From Silurus meridionalis (taxonomy: Eukaryota > Chordata > Actinopteri > Siluriformes > Siluridae): a stretch of DNA of 64,000 bases. The position numbers were made by a program, and so were the translations under genes. Each line of letters opens with the position of its first letter. The stretch's first letter is position 1. Positions 42,813 to 54,863 of the stretch are shown piece after piece. The stretch covers positions 17,029,905 through 17,093,904 of the forward strand of contig NC_060901.1 of the NCBI RefSeq assembly GCF_014805685.1. The letters are read 5' to 3'. Under the pieces are notes generated by a model. It saw only the letters and a list, made by a program, of their open reading frames with translations, did not search any database and was not told where the DNA came from.

Positions 42813-43610
42813 AACAAACCTGAGTGAACGTGTGAGAGTGCATACAAATATCCCAGTTCACCAAACACTCAATATCCATGACCCCCCCAGATCGCTCTTT
42901 TACCTAAGAAAAATCGACTGATAAAAGACTTAACTAAATAAATATATTTTCAGCCTCGACTTGAACACAACTTATAAGAGAAAGATCTGCCCCCTGCTGT
43001 AGTATTCATTATTTGAGGTACCAACAAATAGCCTGCACCTTTTGATCTAAGTAAGCATGGGGGATTATAATGGTACAGAAGTTCACTCAGATACTGCAGC
43101 ATGAGTCTGTTAGGTGCTTTATACGTCAGTAGTAGTATTTTATAATCAAGGCAAGATTTAATTGGGAGCAGTGTAGACTGATTAAAACAGGGGTGATGTG
43201 GTCATATATTCTAGATATAGTAAGGACTAGACACTTACACAAGCACCCAGACAGTAAAGCAATACAGTAGTCTAATCTCTATTTAACAAAAGCATGAACT
43301 TGTTTTTCTGCATCCTGTAATGACATCATATTTCAAATTTTAGCAATATTTCTAATTTGTAAGAAGCTTATCCTAGTTTACTTTTAGCTGCATGTGTTCC
43401 TAGTAAAAGTACTTTCATCTTATACAAATTGAGCAGAATGAATTTATCAAGCATCCACTGTCTAATGTCTTTTTCACACTCCTCAACATCATTAGGCTGA
43501 TCTCTCTCATCTGGCTTTGCTAAAACATGCAATTGTGTATCATCAGCATAGAAATGGAAGATAATACGATGAACTTGTGACCTGATTGCTTTGGAAGAAA
43601 CAAACAAACA
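42813..43610 (-). mobile_element. L2-like LINE, second degraded copy
   Basis: Parallel to 39720-40680 and in the same orientation: CCTGAGTGAACGTGTGA, TATCCCAGTTCACCAAACACTC, GATAAAAGACTTAACTAAATAA and AGAGAAAGATCTGCCCCCTGCTGTAG. On the minus strand 43368-43607 reads FHFYADDTQLHVLAKPDERD with an intact YADD. Many indels. It is truncated at both sides. Confidence 0.85.
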
Positions 43611-44654
43611 TAACTAAACAGTTGGGGCTCAAGTGGTTAAAGTGGTTACTTGATGCAATTGAGAAAACCCCCTACTATGAAATCAACCTTTGACATCATA
43701 ATGCCACAAATAGCCTTCAAACTGCAACTGCTGAAAGTGTAAAATCATTTATTTTTGGGATAGTGGGTAAAAGAAATGTGGTAACTGGAACAAAATGATA
43801 CACAATTCAAGTCATAAGTGTCTGATTCTTGTTTTAATGTCTATTATTTTACAAATGGATCAGAAATGTTAATATACCACCATATAAGCTAAAGGCAAAA
43901 CTTTAGTTTGAGCAGCATATATAAGTCCTCCGTGTGTAAACTCATCACAAACAAATACATCACTGTGTCAGATTTTGGCTAACAGCACTTCTACATATCG
44001 CCTCTATCGGTGCGAAGAAAATCACTGTTGCGAAAACTATTGCAAAACAAGACAGCTTATCATTCTGATGGAAATGTCAATATGAATAAATAAATGTATC
44101 CAGCTGTGCACAATTTTCAATTGTTATTCCACAGTGATATGCGATTCTCAATAAGTAAAGCTTACTTGTTTTTTGACTGAGCCACTGGTGCTAAAACACA
44201 AACGCTGCCCCAGCTGTGTTTTTAATCCTGTCCATAAAAAAGAAAAAAAAAAACCACAGCCAATAGTGGTGCATTTACGTCCAATAGTGCCAAAACAGAA
44301 ACATCGACAGACAGCAGGCATTTATCAGCGCTGATGCTATACTTTGAAAAATCTTACTCATGAATTTCTTCTTAGAATTAATAAAAATTCTTGGGTAGCA
44401 ATGTTCTCCAAAAGTTTAGATAGAAAAGTCACAATGGCAGGTAGCAAAAAATATTGAAGTGGTCAAGATATGTCTACCTTTACACTACCAAGCCAAGAAA
44501 GCATGGAAGTTGTAGAGCACCAACCAATTCCTGAAACTTCCACTTAAGGCACAAAATGTGGTATGTATCTCGGTTTTTAAGTCATGGGTCTTGTACATTT
44601 TGGTACAGTTAGAAGGAAGAAATGCAAAATATAAAATTGCTTGTCATTTTTGTC
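43611..44654. other. Intron sequence with no recognised feature
   Basis: No coding or repeat family was recognised. Confidence 0.4.
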
Positions 44655-44885
44655 AATTGCTTGTCATTCATTCATTCCAGAATTCCAGAATTGTCAGGAA
44701 TTTCTTCTTATAAGAAAAATTCTTGAAGCTGTACATAAAATGCAAAAGAATCCATATCGCTAGACTGTTGGCGATGACAGGAAGTGGCAGTGATTTCGTA
44801 CGTATGCAGAAAGAGTTTTTGCCCAGTTCAAATCTTGTTTCCAGTAGGGATTGAGTAACCATGGTGACACTGCGCGTAAAATGTG
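44655..44885 (-). repeat. Unclassified dispersed repeat, copy 2
   Basis: Reverse-complement match to 18280-18490, as described there. The minus-strand frame 44668-44913 is not supported as a gene, because both copies share sequence but not an open frame. Confidence 0.6.
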
Positions 44886-45047
44886 AGGCAGAGACTAAAC
44901 AGTTTCGGTTCATGACTTAATATGTTTGTGAGAGAATGTACAACAAGGACATTACCTAAACACATTACCTAAAGTCCTGTTCCGAAACAGTTCGGTATGA
45001 ATATGTGTACCGTTACACCACTAGGGGCTTGTGATTTCCACTGCTGT

Positions 45048-45077
45048 AACAACAACAACAACAACAACAACAACAAC
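45048..45077. repeat. Microsatellite (AAC)n
   Basis: Ten AAC units. Confidence 0.95.
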
Positions 45078-45149
45078 TAGAAGTCATGGACCCCATGGGG
45101 TCACTTCTGTGAAGTCAGTAAAGTATTTACAATATTTGCTATGACTCTC

Positions 45150-46430
45150 AAAATTGAGCTCAGGTGCAACCTGTTTCCACTGATCATCCTTGAGATTTTT
45201 CTACAATTTGATTGGAGTTCAACTGTGTAGTATTTAGTTGATTAGACATGATTTAGAAAGGCACACACCTGTCTATATGAGGTCTCACAGTTAACAGTGC
45301 AGGTCAGAGCACAAACCAAGCTATGAAGTCCAAAGAATTGTCTGAAGTCCAAGGAATTGTCTGTAGACCTCAGATACAGTATTGTATTGAGGCACAGATC
45401 TGGGGAAGGGTCTGTACCCTTTTCCAGATCTGTGCCTCAATACAGTACTGTCTCTGTATGGTATAGAAAAATTTCTGCAGCATTGAAGGTCCCAATAACC
45501 ATAGTGGCCTACATCATTCGTACAAAGAAGAGGATTGGAACCACAATGATTGTCCCTAGAGCGGGCCGCCCAGCCAAACTGAGCGATCTGGGAAAAGTGC
45601 CTTAGTCAGGGATTTAAAGGCACGTTACAGCCCACCTGGAGTTTGCCAAAAGGCACCTGAAGGACTTTTAGAACACAAGAAACAAAGATTGAGCTCTTTA
45701 ACCTGAAAGCCTAGCATCATGTTTGGAGAAAACCAGGCATCGCTCATCACCTGGCCAATACCATCCCTACAGTGATGCATGGTGGTTGCAGCATCATGCT
45801 TTGGGGATGATTTCAGCAGCAGGGACTGGGAGACTTGTCAGGATAAAAAAAAAGATAAATGCAGCAATGTACAAAGACATCCTTGATGAAAACATGCTCC
45901 AGAGCACTCTGGACTTCAGACTGGGGTGACGGTTCATCTTCCAACAGGACCTCGACCCTAAGTACACATCCAAGATAACAAAGGAGTGGCTACGGGACTT
46001 GACTTGAGAGTCCAGACTTGAACCCGATTGATCTCTGGAGAGATCTGATAATGGCTGTGCACCAACGCTCCCCATACAATCGGGTGGAGCTTGAGAGGTT
46101 CTGCAAAAGAAGAATGGGAGAAACTACCCAAAGATAGGTGTGCTAAGATTGTAGCATTATACTGAAAAAGACTGTAATTGGTGCTAATGGAGCTTCAATA
46201 AAGTATTGAGCTGTGAAAAAAAAGCTGTGAATACTTATGTGCATGTTTTTTTTTTTTTTTATACATTTGCAAAGATTTCAAACAAACTTATTTCACATTG
46301 TCATTATGGGGTTTTGTTTGTAGATTTTTGAGGATAATATTGATTTTAATCAATTTCTGAATAAGGCTGTAACATAAACTATGGAAAAAGGAAAGTGATG
46401 TGAATATTTTGCGGATGCACTGTATATTTT
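45150..46430 (+). mobile_element. Tc1-like transposon, decayed, most of transposase present
   Basis: The plus strand shows the 5' leader (CACACACCTGTCTATATGAGG, near 45262), the helix-turn-helix part of transposase (ISAALKVPITIVAYIIRTKK; RAGRPAKLS at 45480-45600) and a central deletion (about 45600-45700). The catalytic half follows: [18 protein letters not shown] at 45770-45810 and FQQDLDPKYTSKITKEWLRD near 45940. The 3' terminal region ends at about 46430 (AATATTTTGCGGATGCACTG). An inverted duplication lies at 45385-45442. The element is inactive. Confidence 0.85.
45385..45442. repeat. Inverted repeat within the Tc1 transposase N-terminus
   Basis: The left arm TATTGAGGCACAGATCTGG (45385-45403) and its exact reverse complement (45424-45442) enclose a mostly paired 20-base centre. 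One arm is normal Tc1 coding sequence (RHRSGEG) and the other is an inverted copy not expected in the family. Confidence 0.85.
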
Positions 46431-46956
46431 TCCTACTTTAAAAATGTTGCTCCTCTATAAATTGATCACGTTTTTTTTTCACTGATAGAAAGTTAGCCCC
46501 TTATATCCTGAGACCATGGGAATTTTGGCTTCTTGATTTCTGGATGGGCAAACAAAGGTTAAATAGTCTTCTTTCAAGATATTAAGTTTCCCCCATTTCA
46601 TCATTGCAGTATTCCATATTTATATACAAAGCCATTGTTTTGTGCAATGGTGTCAATATTGCCGGTAGTTGCGGGTAATGAAAATGACCTCCGTGGGTGT
46701 CCATGTGTGACAAAATGTTTGTAAGGGTGAGCCAGACTGTTGGATAACTGCAAATGCAGCATGTGGGACACTGCCTGTAATTTGTCTTGACTGCAGCACT
46801 TTAATTACACATAATTATAGGGAGCTGGTCCTGGAGACACACACAGGCTTGCTTCTTTACTTCATTAACTTTGGTGAAAACAGGATGGAATGCATTTCAT
46901 GTGTAAGCACTGAAAATAAGAATATCATGTGCATGCTATTGTATCACATAGTGTAC
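46431..46956. other. Unique-looking intron sequence, possible conserved non-coding block at 46640-46850
   Basis: No repeat recognised. The 46760-46830 region has clustered homeodomain-type words (TTTAATTACACATAATTATAG) in otherwise balanced sequence. This is compatible with an enhancer. Conservation unknown. Confidence 0.35.
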
Positions 46957-47180
46957 AGTCAGGCCCATAAGTGTTCGAGCACTGATGATTTTGGTAATTT
47001 TGCTTATGATAACAAAAATTGGTTCAAAAAAATATTAAAAATTAAAAATTGCAGCCTTTACACATTTACACATTTTTAGAAAATTTAAATTAGACAGTTG
47101 ACTGATAAAATGTTTAATGACCATATGTGGACTGTTATTGCCTTATTGCTAATAATTAAAAGACTAAAAGTAACTTGGAA
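46957..47180. mobile_element. Tc1-like terminal-repeat fragment
   Basis: Starts TACAGTCAGGCCCATAAGTG, the terminal motif of a common fish Tc1 family, and continues as AT-rich subterminal sequence. No transposase or second terminus was found. Confidence 0.6.
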
Positions 47181-49509
47181 TTTTAAATTTATCTTTCTAA
47201 CTAATTTATCTTTCTAACTAAAGAAAGTGTGCAGCACCAGCCTACTCCAAAGATGTGCGCTTGGGCAACACCTACATTAATTATTATTCAATCAAAGAGG
47301 ACCTGACAGGGGCTAAATTCATTTCAAGCTTGTAATACCTGATAACAATTTGTGAGGAGGACCACCCTCTCCCAGACCTAATGTCATCTAGCAAGACTTC
47401 TCTGAGCAGAGCTCGGGATGAAGCCACACTCCTTGTACACTGGGCACTGTAGTGTCACTTCTCATCGCCTTTGTCAGGGCAAAAATATTGCACTAAAACA
47501 CACCAGACAGACTACAAACTAGTGTGACCATTCTATGATTGAATGAAAGTACATAACTCTCCCATACCAGCAGGTGGCAGTAGAATCCAAACAGGGAAAT
47601 TGAAAGAGCTAGAAATTTAATATACCAACATAAAATCAATGTAAATCAATTTATATTGTATGTATCTACATAAGTGCTTTACTCTGTCGTTGTTCGCTTT
47701 CATCAGTTCTAGGCTGAATAGCTAATCGGAGTTATCTTTCTTCCTGATTTGTCATGCAGAATCAGGCGAAAAACAGCTGATGTCATCCATCTAGAGTCAA
47801 CAGTGCGGAACACACTGAAGAAACTAAAGCTAACTGATGCTAAAAAAAACACCCAACATTGCTTGATAGCCGACTGTTAGCTTGCCGTTTCTCTTGCTAG
47901 TAAAAACTACAATCAAGGGTCTGCACTGGGCAAAGCAAATAGACCAACTAATTGGTTCCACCAACTAGAATGATGTCGTAAAGAAGGCCTGCAAAAGTAC
48001 TGACCCTCACAAAAACTGCTCTTTTTTAAAAAAAGATATGTTTAGTAGGAATATACAGGTGTGGAATATATTCATCAGAACATTCCTTTTTTATAACCCC
48101 AAACTGCTCTTAGACAAATTCCAGCACTGGACCAACCAAGCAGTGTACAAATGCTACTGTGTGCAACATGATGCAGAGAACCACCATTTTAAGGTGTATA
48201 CCTTCCTAGTAAAAGGGTCTTCACAACATCTGTCAAGAGACCTGAGACCATAAGAAAAATGATTGCTCATTACCCCCAACAAAGCTCCTTATTAGCTTAT
48301 TATGGGGTTCTAAAAAAGCTACCTTTGAGGAGGATGCATGCTACGATCTTAAGGAAAAAGCACTTATCCAATTTACTTTGTACCACTGTTTGGGTTTCTC
48401 AATGGCAATGGCAAATACACGCCACTGACTGGCAAGTTTCTTTTGTGCTGTGTGCTTGGGTATACTGCTCAATGTCTGTAATCAGATGCAGCCTATTTCA
48501 ATTATGCAAATCAAAAGAAATCACAACCCAAGCTTCTGGGTCAGGAATTAAATCACAGTGTGCAACCAGCTCCATTTGAATGTGGTTGAAAGGGTGAGCG
48601 AAAAAGTGAGCGAAGAAGTGAGCGAAAGGGGAAAACACTCATCTCTACACATTGTACTGACTTCTCAAGCTCAACCAAAATCTCAGTTTATGCTTTGCCT
48701 CAGCAGATGCTGAAATGGGACAATGCTTTGCTTAAAAAGCTAAGCTAAGCATTTTCATTCTGAGGTACTCAGTGCAGGGAGTCAAAACTGCTCTTAAGTG
48801 CTAACTGTATGTGCTGCACTTTGAAACACCTCAAACAAATCATGAGTGTCCTCGTCCATAATGTAACGAAGACACATATTTTTCAGCCTTTCTGAATTCC
48901 ATGCATCCCCCAAAAAACAAAAGGTTTTATTTTGTAAATTTTTTAATGCAACCTTTTTGCTAAACCCCTTAAATAAAAGCCAAAGCATTCAATCCTATCT
49001 TCATTCATTCATCTTCAGTAAACACCTTTTATAGTCAAATATTTTGTCATTTTATAATAATTTGTCATTTTATTCTTCATTTTTCAATGAAATAAAAAAA
49101 ATAAATGCAGCAACTTATGTACTGCATTTTTGTCTCATTAAATACTAACTTAATGTCAAAACACTGACAGCCCCTGTCACCACTGAGTCTCCTCAACATT
49201 ACTCATCTGACTGCTTGAATCTCTCCACTACTGATCAACCACACTTTCACAATCAAACACATTTCTTAAGTAACCCAAATAAATACTGCAAATAATGGGA
49301 AATGTATTGGTCTTAAGTACAATTCAGCCTCAATATATGTGTGACTACTGTGTTCAGTTTCACTTAGTAACCATGAAAATGGATTTGGGCTGCAATTAAT
49401 AAAAATATAACTATACAAGAATTATACTTCTTTAACTATATTGTCATGAACATTTTTGAGTTCATGACATTAACAATGATGGAACTACAGTATAATGAAT
49501 GGATTGTCA
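47181..49509. other. Intron sequence, no recognised gene
   Basis: Several short frames, including 48038-48253 and 48259-48579, carry no recognisable domain. A short 12-bp tandem repeat lies at 48594-48629. No transposon with ends was recognised, but old unclassified repeats cannot be excluded. Confidence 0.4.
48594..48629. repeat. Short tandem repeat, 3 x 12 bp (GTGAGCGAARRR)
   Basis: GTGAGCGAAAAA, GTGAGCGAAGAA and GTGAGCGAAAGG in direct succession. Confidence 0.85.
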
Positions 49510-49650
49510 TAGTCTCTCAGATGAGGATGGGTTCCCTTTTGAGTCTGGTTCCTCTCAAGGTTTCTTTTCTCATTTTCCCAAACACTGTCACCACTGGCAT
49601 GCTCAGTAGGTATACAATTAAAAGGGGCTACTTTATAAATTGGACATTTA
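49510..49650 (+). mobile_element. L2-like LINE 3' UTR, plus strand
   Basis: CAGATGAGGATGGGTTCCCT, TTTGAGTCTGGTTCCTCTCAAGGTTTCTT and following bases. It lacks the terminal tail and abuts an opposite-strand copy at 49652. Confidence 0.75.
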
Positions 49651-50230
49651 TTCAATTCAATTAATTTTTATTTGTAAAGCACTTTTAACAATTGACATTG
49701 TCTCAAAGCAGTTTTACAGAGATAATGTGGTAATAAATGTTGTATAAAAGAGTGTATAAGTTTTGTCATTTTGTTCCTTTCCATTGTAATTGTATCCTTA
49801 TGAGTGAGCCAATGACATCTGTGGCAAGGAAAAACTCCTGAGGTGGCATGAGGAAGAAATCTTGATAGGAACCGGACTACAAAGAGAAACCATTCTCATC
49901 TGGGTTGCACTGAATGTCTATTCATTACAGTTCCATCATTGTTGAGGTGTGCTGTTCAATGATAGGCGCTTAAATACAAAACTGTTTATGCAGCCGGTGG
50001 TCCTAAACCATTGTAGCAGACTGTTGATATTACAGTTCAAGTCCATCCTCAAACTTCTTGCATTGTTCAATATCTTTGTGAATCTTTAGCCTTTTGATGT
50101 GGAAGAATCACCAGCTGCACAGAATCTCTAAATGAAGAGAACTTCATCCAGAGGTGGGCCTCAGGATGAATTGGGCAGACCCAAAGAGAACTAAGAACTG
50201 AACGGAAATGCACTTATATAAGTTGACACA
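49651..50230 (-). mobile_element. L2-like LINE 3' UTR, minus strand
   Basis: Starts with the reversed tail (TTCAATTCAATTAATTTTTA) and AAAGCACTTTTAACAATTGA, continues with GGCAAGGAAAAACTCC, ATCTGGGTTGCACTGAATGTC and CATCCAGAGGTGGGCC, and ends near 50215. It parallels the 39.0-39.5 kb and 31.9-32.15 kb segments. Confidence 0.8.
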
Positions 50231-51315
50231 TATATGGCTTTACAGGATCTTGTATCTGCTTCTAAACTTTTTGTCATATGGCCAATATTAACTCTTTCTT
50301 GTTCACTAGTATTTTCACAAGGCTTAAACATTTATCAATTAGAAAATGTTGGAAATGCAAAATTACTCATTCTGTAATTCTTTTTTTTTTTAATTTTCTG
50401 ACCAATTATATTTGTTAAGCCTATTTAAAGCTTCATATTTCTGCCTTTTAAAATTGATGTTACTCAGCTTTGTCTATATTGTTCCATGTGGCCTTGGTTA
50501 GAACTTTGCTCCCATACTTACTAAAATTCTCTTAACACATATTAAAGCCTTGATCGCATAACCTGTCTATGGTGCTAGAAAACACTAACATCAGCTAGAG
50601 AACACTGATACTTCTGCCCCTTACAACAAGGCTCCACATCTGTTTCTTACCATCAAGGACACACAAGATTAACTCTCAACCATTTCCAATATCAGTCTCC
50701 CACTTCTGCAAAGACCAGACACAGAAATCCATCGATTGAAGCATAGCCGAAGAGAGCATCATGGGAATTTAGGCAAGTACCAGATTTTCTTACATCCCTA
50801 TATTTCTAGTCACAAGATAAACTGCTTGATAACACCAAAATTATTGATCTAATCTCCCTGCCCACTGGGAAGCATAAACATAGGCCACAGTGATATAGTC
50901 TATTCTTGCATCAACAATGCAACAATTTTGATGATTATCCAAGAGGACAAGCAATATCCAGCTCCAGATCTTCAGCTGAGCATGTACTCTAGTTTTGCAT
51001 GCTTCCAAACAGTGTGTGGAACAGATTAGCACACTTCTCATGACTCTTATGATATTAAGACAGCCACACTTAATTACACACTCCAGATACAGTCCCACTT
51101 CTCCTCCAGAAGAGGAGCAGTTCCCTGAACCCATTCACACAGCATGAACTACACTATTGACCAAGCATTAGCAACACAAAGAGAGCTGTTTGTGCTTTTC
51201 CGTGTGAAATTTCCCCAGGGATTTTCCTTCATGTGAAAATGGGAAAACATTTCTCTTACACTTTCCATACTTACATCCTGCATCACAACCTGCTGCCACT
51301 CCCTAAAGAAAGAAA
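50231..51315. other. Intron sequence with no recognised feature
   Basis: No domain or repeat family recognised. The open frame at 50841-51134 (minus) has no recognisable similarity. Confidence 0.4.
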
Positions 51316-51515
51316 AGAAAGGTGCTTTATACTCATCACATGTACAATAAAATTCTTCGCCCAGCATGTTAGGAAGCTGAAGTCAGACATGATACAGCAC
51401 CCCTGGAGCGCTGAAGATTCCTTAAGAGCGGCAGATTGGCAATACTGAGGCTTGAACCTCGAAACTTCCAATCACCATCCCAGAGATTTAATCACTGAGC
51501 TAAAGCAGACTGCAT
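51316..51515 (-). mobile_element. tRNA-derived SINE (second family)
   Basis: Same family as 3278-3499 and 57055-57280: GGTGCTTTATACTCATCACATG, GCATGTTAGGAAGCTGAAGTCAG, GATACAGCACCCCTGGAGCG. On the minus strand the head still resembles a tRNA (CTTTAGCTCAGTGATTAAAT, then GGTTCAAGCCTC), so A- and B-box positions are recognisable. Confidence 0.7.
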
Positions 51516-51633
51516 CCACTTTGCTGGACCTGTACTCTTCCAGGACGCTAAAGCAGGCAGTTAAAGTTGAGGTTTACCCCTCTTACCCTGGATACAAACC
51601 TTTGAAATCACTGCCCTCAGGCAGGAGGCTGTA
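51516..51633 (+). mobile_element. LINE C-terminal fragment (Rex/CR1-group-like)
   Basis: The plus frame reads TASTLLDLYSSRTLKQAVK, then YKPLKSLPSGRRL, resembling the conserved C-terminal PSGRR block of fish LINE proteins. It ends exactly where the RTE tail begins. Confidence 0.55.
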
Positions 51634-52150
51634 GTCTTCTTCTTTCGGCTTCTCCCATTAGGGGTCACCATAGCGGATCATCCCTCTAGAGAAGGGACAT
51701 GGGGTATATCGGTAGGAGAATACTGAGGATAGAGCCACCAGGAAGGAGAAAAGGCCAAGGAGATGGTTTATGGATGAGGTGAGGGAAGACATGCAGGTAG
51801 TTAGGTTGAAAGAGGCAGATGTAGAGGACAGGGGGTATCTCAATCTCACCTCCCTCACCTTGTCTTCAAAACGTCCTACATGCACTGTCCCTCTAATAAA
51901 CTAATTTCTAATCCTGTCCATCCTCATCACTCCTAACGAAAACCTCCAGCTCTACCTCCTGTCTTTTACTCAATGCCACTGTCTCTAAACCATACAACAG
52001 GTTTTTACCACAGTCCTATAAACTTCCACTCTTGCAGATACTCTTCTATCACAAATCACTTCCTCTTATCACTCTTCTCCACCCACTCCACCCTGCCTGC
52101 ACTCGTTTCTTTACTTCTCTAACACTCTCACCATTACAGTCTATCAGGAC
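51634..52150 (-). mobile_element. RTE LINE 3' portion with an internal inversion
   Basis: 51634-51683 is the 3' end of the LINE on the minus strand. 51684-51836 is the next LINE segment but in plus orientation (AGAAGGGACATGGGGTATAT, ACATGCAGGTAGTTAGG, GATGTAGAGGACAGGGGG). From 51837 the minus orientation resumes exactly where it should (CAATCTCACCTCCCTCACCTTG). The middle ~153 bases have thus been inverted in place. The copy is 5'-truncated at about 52150. Confidence 0.88.
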
Positions 52151-52338
52151 CAAAATATCATGCCAAAAAGGGAGTTGCTGACCTCATCAACAATACTTAC
52201 GATAAATCTCTTATCTGTTCCAATAAGTATTAACATTACATTAATTCAAACTCCACATTATTTATTATGTATGACATTAATTAAAAAACGTATGAATATT
52301 TCCTCTATTTTAGTTTTATTGAATCTAAATGTACTGAG

Positions 52339-52990
52339 ACCAGTGGTGGATAAAGTACTCAAAACATGTGAAGTAGAGATACACTAGAAATAATATATGA
52401 CTCCAGTAAAAGTAAAAGTGTCCCAGTAAACTTTCACTTGAGTAAAAGTACAAATGTATTTGCCATCAAATGTACTTAAATATCCAAAGTACTATAATTT
52501 ATTATGACTTTAATGTTCCTATTATTATTTTTTATTACAAGGCTCTTTATGTAAAAAGACTCTAATGTGACTCTCAGCACACTAATCTATTAATAAATTG
52601 ATATTAATGAGTCAAACACTGAATTATATCTATTTTAATGAACATGAGCCCAAAACCTTATTTTCAACTACTTAAAAAAAATGGTGCAAATAAAGCCATA
52701 GGAATTGTGGCGAGTTCGAGTCAGGAGTTTCTTCCATCATTTATTCCTCTCTAAATGTTATGCTTGCTGTTGAATGGACGCTGAACTGTATGTTGGTGAT
52801 AAGTAGATACCAACATGCAGCAATCAAGACAAATTAAAAACAGTGTGCGCTTAACCCTGATTGGTGTCTTGCTGCGAGTTTGACAAGTTAAGTTTTTATC
52901 CACCCATTAATAAAAAGGACTGACTGATTTTACAAAATGTAGTTAAGTAAAAAGTAAGATATTTGACTTTGAAATGTTAAATTAGTTAAA
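52339..52990. mobile_element. CAGTGGTGGA-type hAT-like MITE, copy 3
   Basis: Starts CCAGTGGTGGATAAAGTACTC and contains repeated GAGTAAAAGTACAAATG-type subterminal motifs plus the internal blocks shared with 18.65 and 21.54 kb (reverse orientation relative to the 18.65 kb copy). The right terminus is not clear. Confidence 0.65.
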
Positions 52991-53009
52991 TTAGTCTACT
53001 CGAATGCAC

Positions 53010-53091
53010 CTGCTCCCATTAGGGGTGACCACAGCAGATCATCTGTCTCCATACCCCCTGTCCTCTACATCTGCCTCTTTTAAACCAACTA
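53010..53091 (-). mobile_element. RTE LINE derivative copy 2, 3' part (split)
   Basis: Minus-strand LINE 3' end (CTCCCATTAGGGGTGACCAC, CATCTGTCTCCATACCCCCTG, CCTCTTTTAAACCAACTA). It is interrupted at TA (53090-53091) by a DNA transposon and resumes at 55292. Confidence 0.88.
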
Positions 53092-53338
53092 CAGTGGAAC
53101 CAGGTTATTTCGCCTGCCTAGGGGACGGCAAAAAGCGTAGAGATAACCGATAATAGAGACAAACGAAAACCAATATGGCGGCAATATATTAACGTGCTTG
53201 AAATTTTTTTATGTACATGATGTGCGTCAATAAATGAGAAAGTACATGCACGCGTTTTTGAAGGGTTTTTACACAATAGCGTTGCCGCGATTTGTTTGAT
53301 GAAGGCATGCTATAAAAATTTACATACATGTTTGTTAA

Positions 53339-53690
53339 CTGTCAGGAAACCACCTGCCACGCCCCATTCGGCGGCTGTCAAACCTCCGCTTTCTCTGAAG
53401 CTCCCGGCTTCAATCGCGCACACCTGGGACTTGTTTAGCACTCATCACCAGCTACTATTTAAACCCCTCACTTCCACACTCTCACCGTCCGTTATTGTTG
53501 GTTCACGGGGTCATTGTTATCGCTCATGCATATCCCGGTACGTGCCTTCCCACTCGGACTCCGCACTCTCTCAACGGCTGCGCTTTCCTTCCCAAAGCCC
53601 ACCCGATCCTGCCGTTGTTAATTCTATGCTTTTGCTGCTCATCCCACGTTCTCCCGTGTGCTGTTCAGCGCCGCGCTTCTACCAAGCGCA
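53339..53690 (+). mobile_element. LTR-like segment (candidate partial or solo LTR)
   Basis: Starts TGTCAGGAAACCACCTGCCA and holds a TATTTAAA box (about 53455) followed by pyrimidine-rich sequence in a GC-rich stretch unlike its neighbours. This resembles fish gypsy LTRs or promoter-like leaders. No internal region, no flanking duplication and no clear 3' end were found. It could instead be a 5' leader associated with the Rex1 copy. Confidence 0.35.
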
Positions 53691-53699
53691 TCTGATGAA

Positions 53700-54863
53700 A
53701 ACATTGGAGAGGCTAGTGCTCACTCATCTCCGACCTGGGTGAGCCCATCAATGGATCCACTTCAGTTTGCCTACCAACCTGGCATTGGAGTGGAAGACGC
53801 AGTCATCTTCCTCCTAAATCGGGCTATTTCACACCTGGAAAAGGCTGGGAGCACTGTGAGAGTCATGTTTTTTGACTTCTCTAGTGCTTTCAACACCATC
53901 CAACCTGCGCTCCTGAGGGATAAGATGGTGTACATGGGAGTGGACCATCATCTGTCTGCCTGGACACTGGACTATCTCACAGACCGACCACAGTATGTGA
54001 GGACTCGTGACTGTGAGTCTGACATGATTGTCTGCAATACTGGAGCCCCGCAGGAACGGTTCTTGCCCGTTTCTCTTCACCATCTACACTGCAGACTTCA
54101 TGTTTAGCTCAGCAACCTGTCACCTACAGAAGTTCTCTGATGACTCTGCCATCGTCGGTCTGATCACGAATGATGATGACAGAGAGTACAGAGGACTTAT
54201 AAAGAACTTTGTGGACTGGTGCCAACGGAGCTGCCTCCAGATAAATGCGGGAAAACGAAGAACTGGTGGTGGATTTCCGTAGGCACAAACAAATTCTATC
54301 ACCAGTGAACATTCAGGGAAAGGACATTGTGAGTGGACTCTTACAAATACCTGGGTGTTCACCTAAACAACAAACTGGACTGGACAGACAACACTGAGGC
54401 AATCTACAAGAAAGGGCAGAGCAGACTCTTTCTGCTGAGGAGACTAAGGTCTTTTGGAGTACAGGGAGAGCTACTGAAGACCTTTTTTGACTCTGTGGTG
54501 GCCTCAGCCATATTCTATGGAGTGGTCTGCTGGGGCAGCAGCATATCTACTGCAGACAGGAAGAGACTAGACAAGCTGATCAGGAAGGCCAGCTCAGTCC
54601 TGGGGATTCCCCTGGACACTGTACAGGAGGTGGGAGAAAGGAGGATGGTAGCAAAACTATCATCATTGCTGCAGAACGCCTCCCACCCCCTGTATGAAAC
54701 CGTTACATCGCTGAGCAGCTCTTTTAGTGACAGACTGATACATCCTAAGTGTCTGAAGGAGCGATACAGAAGGTCTTTTCTCCCTGCTGCTATTAGACTG
54801 TACAACCAAAGCTGTTCCCAGTCAAACCAGTCACCACCATACAACACTGCTATTACTTTTTAA
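53700..54863 (+). pseudogene. Rex1 reverse transcriptase, broken by frameshifts
   Basis: Three plus-strand frames. To 54107: DPLQFAYQPGIGVEDAV, VMFFDFSSAFNTI and LTDRPQYVRT. 54028-54282: APFLFTIYTADF-like, LQKFSDDSAIVG (the catalytic motif is FSDD, usual for Rex1) and DWCQRSCLQINAGK. 54333-54863: DSYKYLGVHLNNKLDWTDN, LLRRLRSFGVQGELLKTFFD, GVVCWGSSISTADRKRLDKL and YRRSFLPAAIRLYNQ. Shifts occur near 54055, 54250 and 54335. The N-terminal RT and endonuclease are missing. Confidence 0.92.

Noticed and set aside
53339..53690. Host gene promoter or first exon (GC-rich, TATA-like box, open frames)
   Set aside because: It is nested inside a DNA transposon directly upstream of a Rex1 fragment and starts like a fish LTR; a transposon origin is more likely, although not proven.
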